60,000 nt of DNA, taken from positions 107,708-167,707 of the forward strand of contig NW_019091546.1 of assembly GCF_001949145.1 (NCBI RefSeq). Reading direction: 5' to 3'. Position numbers and translations under genes: made by a program. Below are positions 34,290 to 48,489 of this stretch, in pieces. This stretch comes from Acanthaster planci (taxonomy: Eukaryota > Echinodermata > Asteroidea > Valvatida > Acanthasteridae). A model generated the notes under the pieces. It had not been told where the DNA came from. It did not search any database and saw only the letters and a list, made by a program, of their open reading frames with translations. Position 1 is the first letter of the stretch. The number at the start of each line of letters is the position of its first letter.

Positions 34290-35350
34290 TAATTTCCCCC
34301 AGGTCTCCACTGTGCCTTGGTTGTTTTTTTTTTTGCTGTCTCCTCCTCCGGTAACACTTGCAACAGATATTCACCAGGGCAATATTGGCCGGCCTTTGTA
34401 TGGCGTACACGCTGTGTCATACGGCAGTGGACAATAACGTCAATATTACAACAGTGGCTTTTCAGGGCCGAGTTTAATGGTACTGTGACCACATCAACCC
34501 CGTTCCCATTGTCCTTATCTGGGCGTGCCATAAATTTTACCCCTTGTAGGGAGCCGTTGGTTGCTCTGCTGCTTTTGACCTTGTCCACTGCCCCCTTCCA
34601 TGTCGGGTAGGGTGGAACATTTGCCCCAAAACCAAAGCTTCTCGTTGCCGGCTGCTAACCCCCCCCCCACCACTACCGATGGTGGAGCTTGAGCGGCAGG
34701 CCCAGCTAGCGCCAGCAAACCTGGCGCAATAACACACTGTGGAATCAGCTGGGAGCTGTGCACATACAAGTCCGGTTTACTCTCTCTGCCATCAAGGATA
34801 ACTTCCACCCCTGAAAATGTCATCACTGCACCGTGCACCTCATAAACAATGAAAAAAAATCTCTCCCTTACTTTTCGCAATCCTCCGTCCTGTGCGTTCA
34901 TAATGGTCGTTGTCGTCGCTAAATGCAAACTGTTTAAATTTCTATCCCCTCTCCGCACGGTGGGCTACCCCCGGCGGGAACCGAGCGTTATTTAATTGTA
35001 AGCCCCTGACTGTCATTGAACTTTTAGCGACCGGGGGACACACGCAACAATGAGCCGGGGCCCAGGTATCGGGTGATTTTGTGAATAGAGTGCGGATGGG
35101 GTAAGTTGATTACCAAACGAGAAGCACCCCCGAGGAATGACACAGTCGCACAATGGAGAGCTGGCATGGGCCCCTGCGGTCCAGCGGGCGACGGGGAAAA
35201 TAAATGATGAAAATTGTCTGCCCCCTACTCCCTGGGTGCCAAGGGAGGGCTTGGGCTGTGGTGCAAGCAAATGAATTATGGGACATGGAGGGCGAGACGT
35301 ACATAAGCACAGATAGGCTGACAAACATGGTGATAGACTTCAAAGATGCA
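34290..35350. promoter_or_regulatory. GC-richer stop-poor island in intron
   Basis: About 1 kb of GC-richer DNA with overlapping open frames on both strands (for example 34515-34958 minus, 147 codons, and 34289-34588 minus). No frame has a recognisable domain and frames overlap in all registers, so composition explains them. It includes a C-rich run near 34661 followed by ACCACTACCGATGGTGG, a small hairpin. It may be an enhancer or an old GC-rich repeat. Confidence 0.2.
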
Positions 35351-36339
35351 TTGTGAAGAGTTTTCTCGTTTGTACATGTACGTTTTCATCTCCCACACAT
35401 ACAAAGAAACAAGGTACACATACATCTTGAAAGTGTACAAACACAGAAAAAAACATGTATTTTACTTGCAGTGTTTGCTGTTTGCATAATTTCTGTTGAC
35501 ACTGTCTGTTTGTATCAAAGCAGTGCAGAAGGCACACGTGTGATGTACAGTAGTTAAGATTTTGTTCACTTAAAAAAAATGAGTATTTTGGGCGTGTGGT
35601 CTGCAGCTTCCGGAGCTTCAATAGTTATTAAAAATTCGCCATCTACCTCTGCAAACAGAGCGGGTGTACATGCCAATCTGGGTGTGTGTGTTAATGAGGA
35701 AATCAAATTGGGAAATTCTGGGTATTGGCCTTTTATAACAGGGTCAAATGTTGCATTATGACGTGCATCGCCATTGACAAAAATTCAGGATTTCCCACTC
35801 GCAGATATCCTCACTCTCTGCCTTGTCACGTACATATATTGTCCTTGCAAAACCCTGTTAGAAAACATTTACTGAAGGAAAATATCTTGCCCCTTCCCCC
35901 CCCCAAAAAGAACAAAGGATATTATCACGTGTGTAAATTTATTTAGGGTCATGTATGGTTTGTACATGTATACATGTACATACAACAAGTACACGTTCAT
36001 TGTGTGGAGCTGACGTTGCCGAGAGCAACAGATCTCATCATTAAAATGGAGGCCTATGGGCCTACAGCAAAGCTAGCGAGCAAGCTCACAAGCCACAGGC
36101 CGTCTGTAGTTTCCACGCAGGCCTCAGTTTGGCAAAGAAGATGCGTCTTTCCTGATAGCACAATGATAAGAAACTAATTTTGAGAATTACGCTACGGGCT
36201 TCCCGAGAATTTTCAGCTGTCTGCCTTGCTGTGCGTTGCCCCGGTGACAGAGGTCCAGATTTTTGTGGTCTTTAAAGGGGTGTGTCTTTTTAAACTGGAG
36301 CCTGTGCTTTGAGGATTAAGTACATTAAGCTTTACTTTC

Positions 36340-36459
36340 GGGATAAATTGTTCCGATTTTTGTCTGAGTGGGGAGTTTACCGGAGAAATATATCTCTTGG
36401 AATAAACTGGTCCAACTTTTTGTCAGAGTGGGGATTTTACTGGAGAAAAATATCTCTTG
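36340..36459. repeat. 60-bp tandem duplication
   Basis: Two adjacent units, 36340-36399 and 36400-36459, share blocks such as GTGGGGA, GGAGAAA and ATATCTCTTG in register, with about 15 differences and a compensating one-base shift. Because 60 is divisible by three, an open frame runs through both and gives a repeated FLSEWG-type peptide; I regard that as incidental. Confidence 0.85.
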
Positions 36460-39400
36460 TGAGTCTTCAAAGTCCTAAACAGATTTTAACATACACGATA
36501 CATCAACCAGCCATCTCCTAGTTTCATTTCTTGGGGGTTTAAACAATTCCCGTTAAATTTCTTAAAAGAGATATCTCAGTTAATGCTCGTTTGTCTTTTT
36601 TGATACATAATATGGAAGTTTGATTCTCTAATTAGTACGTTGCTTCAGTGAACTCGTCAGGGCAGTCAGCATTTATAGTTGAGGAGAGAGAAGTTGGGGA
36701 GGGAAATGGGAGAAGCAGAGTATAGTTTGGAACAAGTTTCAGGCAGGTACATGTAGAGCAAAGGGGCGGGTGACAGTTCCATAATCCTTGAGAAGAGAGG
36801 GGCTAATTTGATCAGAGATTGTTGGGCAGGGTAAGTAAACACGCTCCACTGCTCAATGACCCCTTGGCTGCCATGTTGCCCAGCGGACAAACAAATTACT
36901 CCACAATTATCAGATTTCGTTAGTCCCCCCCCCCACAAAACTGACTATCTGGCTATATAAGTCTGTTCTTCACCCTACATTCCTGATTTTCTTTTAGTTT
37001 TCTCCCTCTTTTTTTTTTAAAGAGCTGTGGCCACAAAACGCCCAGCCGAACGGAAGCTAAAGTGTATATATACAGCCGAATCAATGTATTGATTGCTGTA
37101 ATTCTTGTTCATTGGGCATTCGCGTATTGGATTCTGCTTGGCACGTCGCTACAGGAATGCATAGTAGTGCCATTGCTGCTGACTGTTGAGATTCCTGCCT
37201 GCAACTGCTGCTGGCAAGGTAGGCTCATTCGCAATACAGCAAGCAAACCTGCATGGAATCTTGTACAGTGTTTTTTTTTCCCCGTCAATGAAAAAGCCAT
37301 TAAATCGATCGTTTAGTTGCACTTTTGATTTGTAACATGCTGGCGCATTAACATCTGAAATGCCCGTAAGTTATAGTTAAAGACTCAGACAAATGGAGTA
37401 AATCACTCAGTTGACTGCATTTTTCTATTTTATTTTTGGGTTGACACTGACTTGAAAATATAATTATGACAAAAGCAAAGAATTGGAAACCTCAGAGGAA
37501 ATATCAATTGTGCGAAGACCCCAGAATAAACTGCAAACTCTAGTATGGCAAGGATATTTAAAAAAAAGAAGTTTTAAAGTTTCACTTGTTTACAGACATG
37601 CCTCTTGATAATCTGCTCCGAGCAGAACAAAAGAGGGCATGTTTTGTTGGTACTCACCGCATAGGCACACCATGAGGCGCGCAAGTACATGTATATGCAT
37701 GTTTGACGTGGAGCACGCCGAGTATGCATAACTAATTCATTACGGCATGTATGGTCTTTGCGTACACGCAAAATGCATGCAAAAGCCCACTTGTAATCAC
37801 CTGTCTTTCTTTCACTGATTAGGGGTGCACTTGAGTCAGCTTGGGGCGGATTCATGTTCCACTTTCCTCTGACAAGATACACGAGTACTGGGTTTTTTAT
37901 GCCAACCTTCTACTTGCAACCTGCAGGGCTAGCTGTCCGTGCTACTCACGGTCTGAATTTAATTACCCCTTCCCACCGTGTGACTTGTAACACTAATTAC
38001 AATTTCTAGGCTAAACTTTTCCAGGCAGCGGTAACCGACTCTCTCATTCCCTGCTTGTAGAATCCATATTGACATCTGTCAAACAAACACACTCGCACAC
38101 ACAATGCCGTGGTACCTTCGCTAATTATGACGCGGGGTCATTTATGCTTAAATGTTTGCTCACCCGTCAAAACACCTCTGTCCACAGAATCAGAAGGAAA
38201 ACAAACTCGGCCCCCAAACTGGGAAGACATTCTTTTTTTCATTTACCCTCTCCCAGTGTCCTCACAGCATGTTCTATCTGTCTACCTCGTTTTAGTGGCA
38301 CCGAGCCAGGGAATGACATAATGGTGCAGCCGCGTTTACCTAAGGAGCTTGGGATACCGCCTTGCTGGGCAAATACCTCCACTCGTTTGCAGTGATGCGG
38401 GGGGGGGGGACCGACGTACCATCATGAAGAGGCCCCAATCGAGTATTTGCTTGCAATTTGTCAGGGCGGAGGCCTTGTCGCGATTGTGTGCTCTGCGTCA
38501 TGGCCTCGCAGACGAAGTGCTTTGACAAAGATCCTTGTGTGAAGATCAGGAGTGATCTTCTGTAACAAGGGAGAAAATGATGTGTTGTACTTGAAAGATT
38601 TTGGCATTTGCACTATCACCACAGAATGGAATTGTTGCACTTGTCAACAATTCAAAAAGAGCCGCAAACAGTAATTTGTTCCAAGGTCTTCATGTCCACC
38701 ACTTTTGATCTTGTCAATTCCAAATGTAGCCTGTGCACATTTTGCTACAAGGATGGGTGATTGGAAAGTAATAATTTTACAAAGCAAATGCATTGTCAGT
38801 TGAATTGATAATTGACGCTCACAAACAAAAAGTTGGACTACGTATGTTTCCAATGCTGTATGCATATACACCTGTATGATTCATTCAGTTGCAGAAATGT
38901 AGCACGTAAACACATATACTCTGTGTTTAAGTATCCAGCAGTTTTTCTAAAAAGGTGGATTACATTTTTTGGTAAGTTTGCTCTGGGGTATTTACATTTT
39001 GAGTGAAAATTGGCGACGTGTAATTGCAGTTAATTTTAGGAAAATGGGGACCCCTTTGGGGAATTGTTTCTGTTTTAGAAAACTTACTCTGTCGGATGAA
39101 AAAGTCAGTTTAAAAAGAAATTCATTGAATGGGCCAGAAAGTTTCACTTTTCCATTCCTTAGCCTTTGCAAAAAATAACAAAGTCTGGGAACCAAAGTAG
39201 CAATTTTTCTCTTGTCTATGTACTGGTATTATAAGATTGTAGCTTTAAAAACCCCAAACAAAAAAATTCCTTCGTGTAACTTGTTTTTAAATATTCATCT
39301 GTTTCTGGTCAGCAGATCTTTGGCTAAGCAAAAGCAACAAAACAGGGAATAAAAAGGAAAGAAATGATGACCCAAGGACATTCTAAATGTCACAATTATT

Positions 39401-42400
39401 TCATCCCGGATTCTTATTGGTGTCCTGTACAGCTTGCAGTGTTAATCTAAATTTATTTATCAATGAACCTGTCAGAATAGTAAGCACCTTGCATTTTCTT
39501 TCCACACAGAGCTTAATGAAATTTGCACGAGTCACTGGCATTCCACAATGTGCACCCGGCTGAATAAAGGGGCAATTTTTCAACACAGATCCCCATTCAT
39601 TCAAACGTTGTACATGATGAGTCAGGATTCAAAACTTAGAGGGAAAAAGAAAAAAGGCAGCAGCTGTGATAGCATGCAGAACTTGTGTGTAAATATTATT
39701 GCATATGCAAGACACCTATCGTCATCCGTGGCATTAGTTTCATTTTCTCAAAAAAACTGCAGCATCTGTTACGGCCATTAGCGCGCACAATCACCTGGCC
39801 ATTTTCCCATCATTTCGTTTGTTGTCGGCCCCCTTCACAGCTTTTGTTTTGTGAATTTCTCTTCGTCGGCAAGAGCCATTGTTATACAGGATGTGTCCTG
39901 GGTGCTGGAATAGTTTGGTTGCAAAATTTATTATTTGTTTCGTCAAGGACGGCATTCTGAAGGAATGAAAAAAATAAAATGTCCCCTGCCGCAAATGTCA
40001 TAAAGTTTAAATTAAAAATCACACAGATTCGTTATAATGTGGAGGGTTCAGTTTTCAACAGGTGTCCTGACCAGAATAAGATTGCTTGAATAGCGCAGCA
40101 TCTGCAGGTTATTCAGATTTCAAATTACTTTTCACTGGAAGCCTTTCAGTGTCATGGAGGTAATAATGCCTTTAGTTTGCTGAACGTATGTGAGATTCTG
40201 TAGGAGTTTGTGTTCAGACAGGACAAAAAGCCATGTTATGCACATTTAGGCTTTCTTCAATAAACTAAACACGTAAGCATGGGCACTGCCTTTCACTTAC
40301 TGAACACTGGGCCAGTGGCATGAGTTATGCTCAACATATTTTCCACTCTTTAAATATGTACAAATCTTCATGTACATGTATGGACATTCTCCTTCTCATG
40401 AAAGTGTAAATATGCAATTAGTGTATACAACAAGGCACCAAAATGCCATTAAAAATGGCAAAATTAAAATTGAAAATTGAATTGAAATGTAATAGGATGC
40501 AATTTGTTAAAAGTGTGTTCTGGGTTATTCTCTTGCTGTTGTATCTGTTGTTGGCGGGGCATCAGGGGGTGCACACATTTTTTTGTCAGGTGGGAGCCAA
40601 TAACTCATGAATTATGACTTTTATGTTGGTTGTTACATTTCATAGTTTCAGATAAGGTAAGGTCGAGGGGGGAAGGGGCAAACCCCTTTGTTTTTCCCCT
40701 AGTTATGTCCTAGTTATCCCCCTTAGTTACAAGCAGCTGCGAGGCAAAAGATATTACCGTGATGCAGATAGAGAGAGGTCCATTCTGTTCCTTATTTACA
40801 GCGTGATGCCCAGACTCCAGCACTATGTTTTGAATCATATTCCGAAGCACTTATTCATCATGTTTCGGTCATTGTTAGCTGTGCTTTGTGCATATTTGTT
40901 CTGCCCACAGTCTTAAAAACTTTCCTTGTTAGTCTTTGCTCCAGTTCAGTTCCTGAACAACAGGTGTATATACATGTACGTACTCTTTATTGGGGGAAAA
41001 AGACATCAGGATAAAGAAGTAATACCCCTACAGTTTTCAAAATGGGGCTTCCTTGGCATTCTAATCTGACTAATCCCCTGTGGGCTTAACAATAATCTTG
41101 TGATGATGAGATAGGATTAGGTTAGGTGTGTGCTAATGCCTAGTATGTGAGGATCCCTGGTTAGCCATCACAGAGAAGGATTCGATAAAATAATGGAAGT
41201 TGCAAAGTTTCTCCACCAAAGTCAGGCCAGGATCACCAGATTATTGTTTGAAGCCGCCCTGCTTGACCGTAGATGACCCCATCCCTTTAGAATAAATGGA
41301 TCTTTGTTAATTTGTACAATTTCATTTCACAGGTGCATTTAATATGAAGATATTAGTAGAGAATATAACTTCTCCCTTTCATGGTCAGCAAGGCGGAAAT
41401 GCTGTGCCCAGGCAATGGGAAAGAATTCTGACTTGTTTTTCCTAATGCTCACCCCTTTGGAGTAAACACAGCAGTCGCATTGCTATGAAACAAGATCTTG
41501 AGATTTTGATTTTTGATTTACAGGTTTCTTTTCTGATAAACTGTACAAATTTCCTTCATCAAGGCGTCCACCCTAAAGTGACTACAAGTTCAAAGACATA
41601 GGTTTTTAGCCACTTTGACAATGGCAGAATAACCAGTAAAACACAGAAATGCTGTTACAAAATGGGAAGTCAGTTCGGGAAGGGTACCTAAATGTGTCCA
41701 GTTCTAAGAAGACCTGGTTCTTCTTAAAAACTACAAGACTTACAGAATTTGTAATATAACCATAATTCTACTTTGTGTGATTTTAAACATCCATGAAACA
41801 TCATAAACATGACCACTGATGTAGCCCGAAGTATAGTATCATCAGCAGACAAATTAAGGGTTCAATTTTTTTTATTTTATGTTCAGAACTTCAGAACTAG
41901 CTGTTCGTTGCAGAATATCTACAGATCTTCATCTTTCCACAAAATATCCACAGTAACAAGAAACTAATTTTAAACGGCAAGCCCCTCCTGATGTTGGCAT
42001 GAAAATTTCATCTTTTTCAAACGAGGAAGTGTTTGGGGAAAGCCAGTATCTGAAACAGCATACAAATCATCACTCAAAGAAGAAGAAAAATGCATTCACG
42101 CAAATTGGTAAGTGTGTTTAAACTTGCCAATTAAGCTCAGATATTGCAACCATAAATGACTGCATTATAATGATCTTTAGCAGAGTCTCAGGTCTGTGTT
42201 TACTCACTGACATGACAAAGATACAAAGTCAATATGCATAGAGGTACACACTCATACACAACGTAGGCGAGGCATAGCATGGGATTCCCAAAAGGGCTTA
42301 CTCACTGGAGTCATGGCGTTCTGTTGTTACAACAGTTTTTGTACATTAACTGAATGTGCGCCCAGTTGGGTGGTTAATTAAAACGTCCCACGGTTCCCAA

Positions 42401-45400
42401 GGGGGGGATGTCATTAAATCATTAACAACATCCACTGAGTTTGCTCGGAAACTACCAAACTGTGGTAGGGAAACACAGTGCAAAGTTTGTCATGCTAATG
42501 GAAGGGTCGCGTATTCAACGTGACAGACAGGTACAATAGAAATTGAAAGTATACACACTGCTGTGCTGACATTCAAATTGGACCCCAAAAAAGATGCATG
42601 TGCCTGCCATGATGCAAATGTTGTAGATTTTGCATTTGAGTTTTAGAAGCCAAACGCAAAATCTACAAGTAACAATTTGTGACCAAGGCTTTTCTTTCTA
42701 TCAAAGCTCAGTGATCATGAATGGCCTCTGTGGTTTTTCTGATTGACATTTTGAAGCTGCAGTTTTGCATACACACAAGTATCAGTCATAATGAAGTGGA
42801 CAGGTTGTATTTAAAGTTCGGGCTTTCCCATAATTTTTTCAGGGAATCATTCCTTGCTTCCAACCTGCTCAACCCAGCTTCCATGACTGTGTAAGAATAC
42901 TTCTTCAGAAACACAATACAGGCTGACTTTCTGTGGTAGGCCCACTGTGTTAAAAAATCCTTTCAGGCCTAGAATGACTGAACGGGCTGCAGGCAATCTT
43001 TCAAAGTTTACTTTTGCTTTGTTCCCTGCTTAACTCATCTCTTAATCGTATATGTTCAATTATTTTACAATTACATATTCCATATGTTTTTAAGATATTG
43101 ATAATGTAAATTCTTAGACAGAACCCATAGAACATGCGTGTATCTTACAAAAGGATATTGAAATGCTAGGTGTTCTTGTGGTTGAATTTCACATCACCGC
43201 CATGTTTAACCAGCACTGTATAATAGGAAAGCCTCTTGAAAAAGTTATCCATCTAACACTCTTAAGCCATGTCCTAATGACTTGGTATCTGCTTGAAATT
43301 ACACAAGTCTATAGTAGTGGCTGCAGCTATTTCCATGTGTAATTGCGAGTCGCAGCCAAGTATTCAGATAGGGCCTTAATCCCTTGAGCTCAAAAGGGGT
43401 GTCTTAAGAGGATTGGGCTAATCACTGGTGTGAGCTAAAACAGAGGACAAAGCTGCCTCAAATGTTGGCCCCATTCAGGGCTCAGAAACATCCGGTCTTG
43501 TAATAAGAACTTGCCAGGCTCATTTCAAAAGCTCACATGCTTCTTAAATGGTGATTTTCCCGCAAGATGAACCCACAAGCCCCCCTCCATTTGAGAGAGA
43601 AAAGAATGGATGCTCGGTCTGTAGTGTTCAGGCGTAATAAGATGCTGGGTGTGAGGATGCAATTAGAGGGACTTAAGACCTGGTTTGAAAAGGATGTATG
43701 CAAGTATATTTTGCGAATACTGGGCAAAGGTCCTAGTGGGCCAACAAGGCGCAGCCATCAGTAAACTGGTTCATTTGTTCAGATAATAATTTACTTAACC
43801 CTTCCCATCCATTATCCGTTCTTGTTTCCTTCCAAGTCCCACCCCCACTTCTGACATTTGTGTACATCAATGAGATCTATTAATTGTATCAACTAAACTG
43901 TACATAGATGGCATTTCTGCCGATGATGACGAGTACTGCACAGGTTTTTTGGAAAAAATGCGTATTTCTTCAGTGTCTTCTTCACTTATTATTCTCCTGT
44001 AATTTACAATAAATGCGCCGTTGGATGAACATATATAAATAAATAAAGAAACAAAATGGCTGTACAAATGAAATAGCCTCCAAACTCAAACACAACACCC
44101 ACATCTGCTGTACATGGATATTCGCACATTTAGTGCAGAGGAAGCACATTGTAGTTGTTTGTCTTGCTCAGGAACACAAGATCAGAACTTCCAGTTTCTG
44201 GACCTTAACTACAAGCTGCAGAGTCAATATAAATAATATTTCTTTATCCAGTTGCGAAGTAACAAACTCTAATAGAAACAGCAGATTGTCCAATAACCTA
44301 ATCATAGGGTGCAATTCCTGTTACTCATGTAGGCCATACATGAAGCCTTAGATATAAGCTTATAACAATGCCCACGCACATTTTTCACTGATGGTCCAAC
44401 ATGTATTCCATGGCATAGCTTAATTCTTACAGTTTTCATCCATTGTGTTCACTGGTTTGCTGCATTTGCCCAAACGTGTACAATCAAAGACCTACTTGGT
44501 TTAATTATCACATTATCAGCATTCACGCAACCTCTGGCTCACTGGTTTGCCAATCCTGCGTGCTGATTAACAGGCCAACAATACAGAAGATGACATCAGT
44601 AGACAGGGACAATTACAATGGGGGGAGGCTCAGAAAAAATAGAGGGAAAAGAGAGAGAAAAAAAAGAACCCAGTCCCGTGCCGAAAGCCTATATCCGTAT
44701 GCCCGTGAATGGCAGGGGCATTCAGACGTTAGCTAATTCGGCCCACGGCATGCATTTAGTCCTGGAGAAAAAACACATGCAAGCCTGAACAAACGCTGCT
44801 CCAAAAAGTAAACACTGGGTGCCTGCAGATCGCAGAACTAAAGGCTTAAATCAACATGCCCACGTGCCTCAGCACCGGGGCTAAGTCTGGCTTGGAGGCG
44901 CCCTCCTTCCCCCCTAAAGACCCAAGGAAAAGAGAAAAAAAGAGAAAAAAAGTGAGATGAGAGAGAGGGAAATAAACAAAAACAGATTTTTTTTCTTTTT
45001 ACAAAGGAATCTACGGTGTCATTAGCAAAAGCACAAACACGGGGGGGCTTCCACATGGAAACAAGGATGATACGATGCGGGGAACACGTGTTGGCAGTGG
45101 TGATGCCTCAGGCCGACAATGATCAACGACAATGTTCGTGAATTTACGGCCATCGTGGATAAGACGAGGGGAGATTGGTTTTAATTTAACTTGACGTTGT
45201 TTGCAGGAGGGGTAGCTGATCACTATATCGAGGTCTTCATCCTTTAGCAGAATTTGAAGAAATTGTTATTAAATGTTCCTGTGTTTCAGCATGATTTTCA
45301 CCTGACCTGACCTGACACTGTCTAAAATGCAGGTACATTGTGCATGCACTTGTTACATTTATGACGGACTTAGTTGAAATAAAATAAGACTCTGTCTTAG

Positions 45401-46313
45401 AAATAATTATAGACACTCAATTTGATATTCTTTTTCCATGCTGTGGAAGTGATCAATTCTCAGGGTGCAGTTTTAAATCTGGAAAAAAGAATACATGTAC
45501 TGAAAAGGGTATTCATTATATGCTGACCCCGGAATGCCCAGATGTCCCACTTTTCACTATCTGATGCTTGCCAATGGCAATACTAGTTTTTGTCACCTTG
45601 CCAACAGAACCACTAAACCTGACAAAGAAAGAATCAAGAATCACAACATTCTTAGATCAGATGCCACTGCCCCCCACCAACCCTATGGTCCTTCCGAGAC
45701 AGTTGCTCCACCATTTTTTTGTCTTTCCCTCCTGTTCATGCGACATCCATCCGGAATAATGCCACTGAGGGCAAGCGAATATCGATGCGGCAGCCCTCCA
45801 ATCGATGAATTTACCTGTTTCGGCCTGGTTTATTAATAAACGAGATTGACGCAGCTGTGTTCAGTGGTAGGGACCTCCCCGGGGGGGTTTGCTCCTGCCA
45901 CAAGGGTGACAGAGGGTCCCCTGGATGGGGGAACCCTGGGTCTCACTGCCCAGGCAGCTGATGACACAATCGACCAACAATCACACTGAATTCCTGTCCT
46001 GGTTTTGATGAAATTTTGTTCAAAGTCCGTTCCCGCCGTTGTCACGTACCGAATTAGACACATGTGCAGCATCTGCAGCCAGCTTTTGCCTGTCATATCT
46101 TGAAAGACTCCCATGCAAAATTACAGGGTTATAGTTTTCATTTTTACATGTGTAAGTACTGATTGACCTTGGTTGTCCGTGGAAGGCGGTATTTTGATGC
46201 CACTGTGTGAACTTCCGTGTCTTCAGTGGCCTTGTGCATTTGTTTATTTCATTTTTTGTCTTAGTGGTGGGCTGATATTAGGACCACTTGCTGATCTCCT
46301 CTTGCCTCACTTT
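36460..46313 (+). other. onecut intron 1, third part
   Basis: No recognisable gene. The section 39995-43532 is AT-rich and lacks any open frame of 60 codons on either strand, which is typical of deep intron. Purine-rich simple sequence occurs at 44635-44668 and 44929-44975. A direct CCTGA repeat (CACCTGACCTGACCTGAC) near 45300 carries overlapping TGACCT half-sites. A C-rich run lies at 36924-36934, a G run at 38399-38408. Confidence 0.6.
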
Positions 46314-46424
46314 GGCCATGTCCGAGCTACGGTAGGTCTATTGTCAGCACGTCTCTGCATATTTCCAATGGAGCAAAGACCTAGACCTAGCTCTAGACGA
46401 CAGATTCAGATGCGTCCTCAGAAT
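46314..46424. mobile_element. foldback MITE, copy B (internally deleted)
   Basis: Same family and orientation as the copy at 58321. Shared blocks include TAGGTCTATTGTC, TTTCCAATGGAGC and CCTAGACCTAGCTCTAGAC. Compared with the other copy it lacks about 15 bases after GGCCATGTCC and has more diverged ends. No coding capacity. Confidence 0.75.
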
Positions 46425-47222
46425 CTTTTTAACTTTATCAGCATATTTTATCAAATATGTGGTTCTCACTTTTTCCTTGTTACATAGTACAGACATGGCC
46501 AAAATTCTGGGTACAGATGACTGAAGCTCCACTTTTAAAAATTATTTCAGTGTCTGATAGATATGTAATGCATTGTTTTCATTGCAGTTGAAACTTCTGG
46601 CATGCCTATCCTTCCCCCACTATATCTGTCCCTTTTTTCTCCCAAATCTTCATTCCATCTTTTTCTCTTCCTCTTTCAAGCATACTATATTTGTTTGTTT
46701 TCCCCTTTATTTGCTCCTCCAAACTCTAGAGGTGAAGTTCATATTTATCAGTCACATCTGCTGATATATGTTTGTCAGCATCATGTTGTGAAACCATCAT
46801 ATATTCCAAAATCATCCTCTTCAGGGCACAGATGGCGGGCGAAAGCTGTGACCCAATTTTTTCTAGCCTTTTAATTCTTTGATGTTACTCATACTGCAGT
46901 CAAAACTTGTTGCATCTTGCAGAAAAATAAATATTTCATTCCTTGCAAATATGCAACATTTACACTTTGCTTGACATCATCACTTGTTGGTGATCATTAA
47001 CATAAATGTCACCATCATCTTTGTGTCCAAAATCAAAGAAACCACCGATATACATTATACTAGAGTAAGTGCATCGCCGCCTCAACCAATTCACCCAGAA
47101 GTCTGGTATCCTCATTTCTCATATACAGTGTAGTAGCCCTCATTCATCAACAACATGTATCATCAGCAACATCTTCGTCGTCGTCATTAACTCTACCAGC
47201 ATCGTGGCGTATCTCCCTACCA

Positions 47223-47239
47223 CCGGGGAGACTCCCCGG
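47223..47239. repeat. perfect short GC hairpin
   Basis: CCGGGGA at 47223-47229 and TCCCCGG at 47233-47239 pair fully around a three-base loop (GAC). Seen directly; role unknown. Confidence 0.6.
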
Positions 47240-48489
47240 CATACACGAGGCGTGCACCTTGCAGCCTGCGGCGTTTATTACTCCCTGCATTTCAAGTTTC
47301 GCATAATCAAAAGCTGTACAAACGCTCATTCTGCATTACCGTGCCTAATGGCACTTGCAGGGCCGTATATGCGCAAGGCTCCTGCCTCCCGACTGTACTG
47401 TACGCCACGCGGCTAATCAAATGTGTACTTGTTTCCTCCAGCTTATACGCGCATGGCTGGCGCCCAGGTTTTTCGGGGGGGGGGATATGGACAGGGGAAA
47501 AAAAGATCGGCCGGTAAGAATGCAGGAGACAGAGTTGAGTGAATCATCTTGCTGGACGATATGCAAAGGCTCTGGAATTGGAGTCTCTCATAAAAAAAGG
47601 AATGAAAAAAAAAGAGTGCCATGAAAATTCAACGCGGAGGGTAGCTCCACTCTGTCGCAGCTGCTAGGTTGCGTATCGCATGCAGCGGACAGGCACTCAT
47701 GCAGACATGTTTGCGGAAACCAGACAAGTGGGGACCTGTCAGTCATCGCAACCATCTCTCCATTTTCCCCCCCTCCCCTCTGCTGACCACAGGAAGGTTT
47801 TCGAATCCTGACAGTGGAAATCATAAATGCAATTCCAGACCAAGGTCGCATCCAAGATGCTGATCCGGGAAGCAGTGGAAATTAGGAAGTATGGGAATTG
47901 CCGCTCAGTTGTCTTTTAAATTTACCAATTCTTTTTTTCCCTTAAACTTAAATGTTGGCCTGTAGACTACATTATGCACAATACTATCTCTGTTGGCTAT
48001 ATATTTACCAGTCTCTTGCCATCCAAAAGATTAAAACGGATTATTGAAAGCCTTCATAGGGAAATACCTTCACTTTGAATTGATTCGTGTTCTCTATAAC
48101 TTCATTGCTGAAAACTCTCAAGGACTTTAGAGAAACAACAGACAAAAATTTACATCAGCCATCATATTGGTTATGGAATATTTATGATGACAATCAAACA
48201 CGATAGGGGCCCTGCAATTAATTTCCCCTAGAAAATGTTTAATTTACAGGATTTTGTCTGCAAATGCCCCGGTGCCACTAAGCACCACTTGTCCTCTTGT
48301 CTGTCTTTCGTCACGGCCGTGGCTTCTTGTCTTGTCACGTCGGATGATCTACCAGCCAACCCCCCCCCACTGCATCTTTGACTCAAATCCTTGAGCTTTA
48401 ATAGGGGACTGCCATTGATTGCGGACACTCTAAACGAAATTGATTTATCAATTTTGTCTGAACAGGACTGGAACTGTTGCCGGGGTCTA

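Larger units (their letters stand above)
28500..36339 (+). other. onecut intron 1, second part
   Basis: No recognisable gene. It holds GC-rich islands at 28520-29120 and 34290-35350, a complex open stretch at 29630-29930, the hairpin at 28826-28885, a small hairpin GCAGC/GCTGC near 30675-30690, the TGAT array at 32811-32834, an AAAC-type microsatellite near 32976-32997, homopolymer junctions C10A6 (29343-29358) and C9A5 (35896-35909), and frequent TACATGTA palindromes. Confidence 0.55.

Noticed and set aside
46573-46700. Possible 3' splice site (ATTGCAG) near 46587 followed by an open frame
   Set aside because: The downstream frame is a pyrimidine-rich run with Phe/Ser/Pro/Leu low complexity, and no donor in a usable phase was seen.
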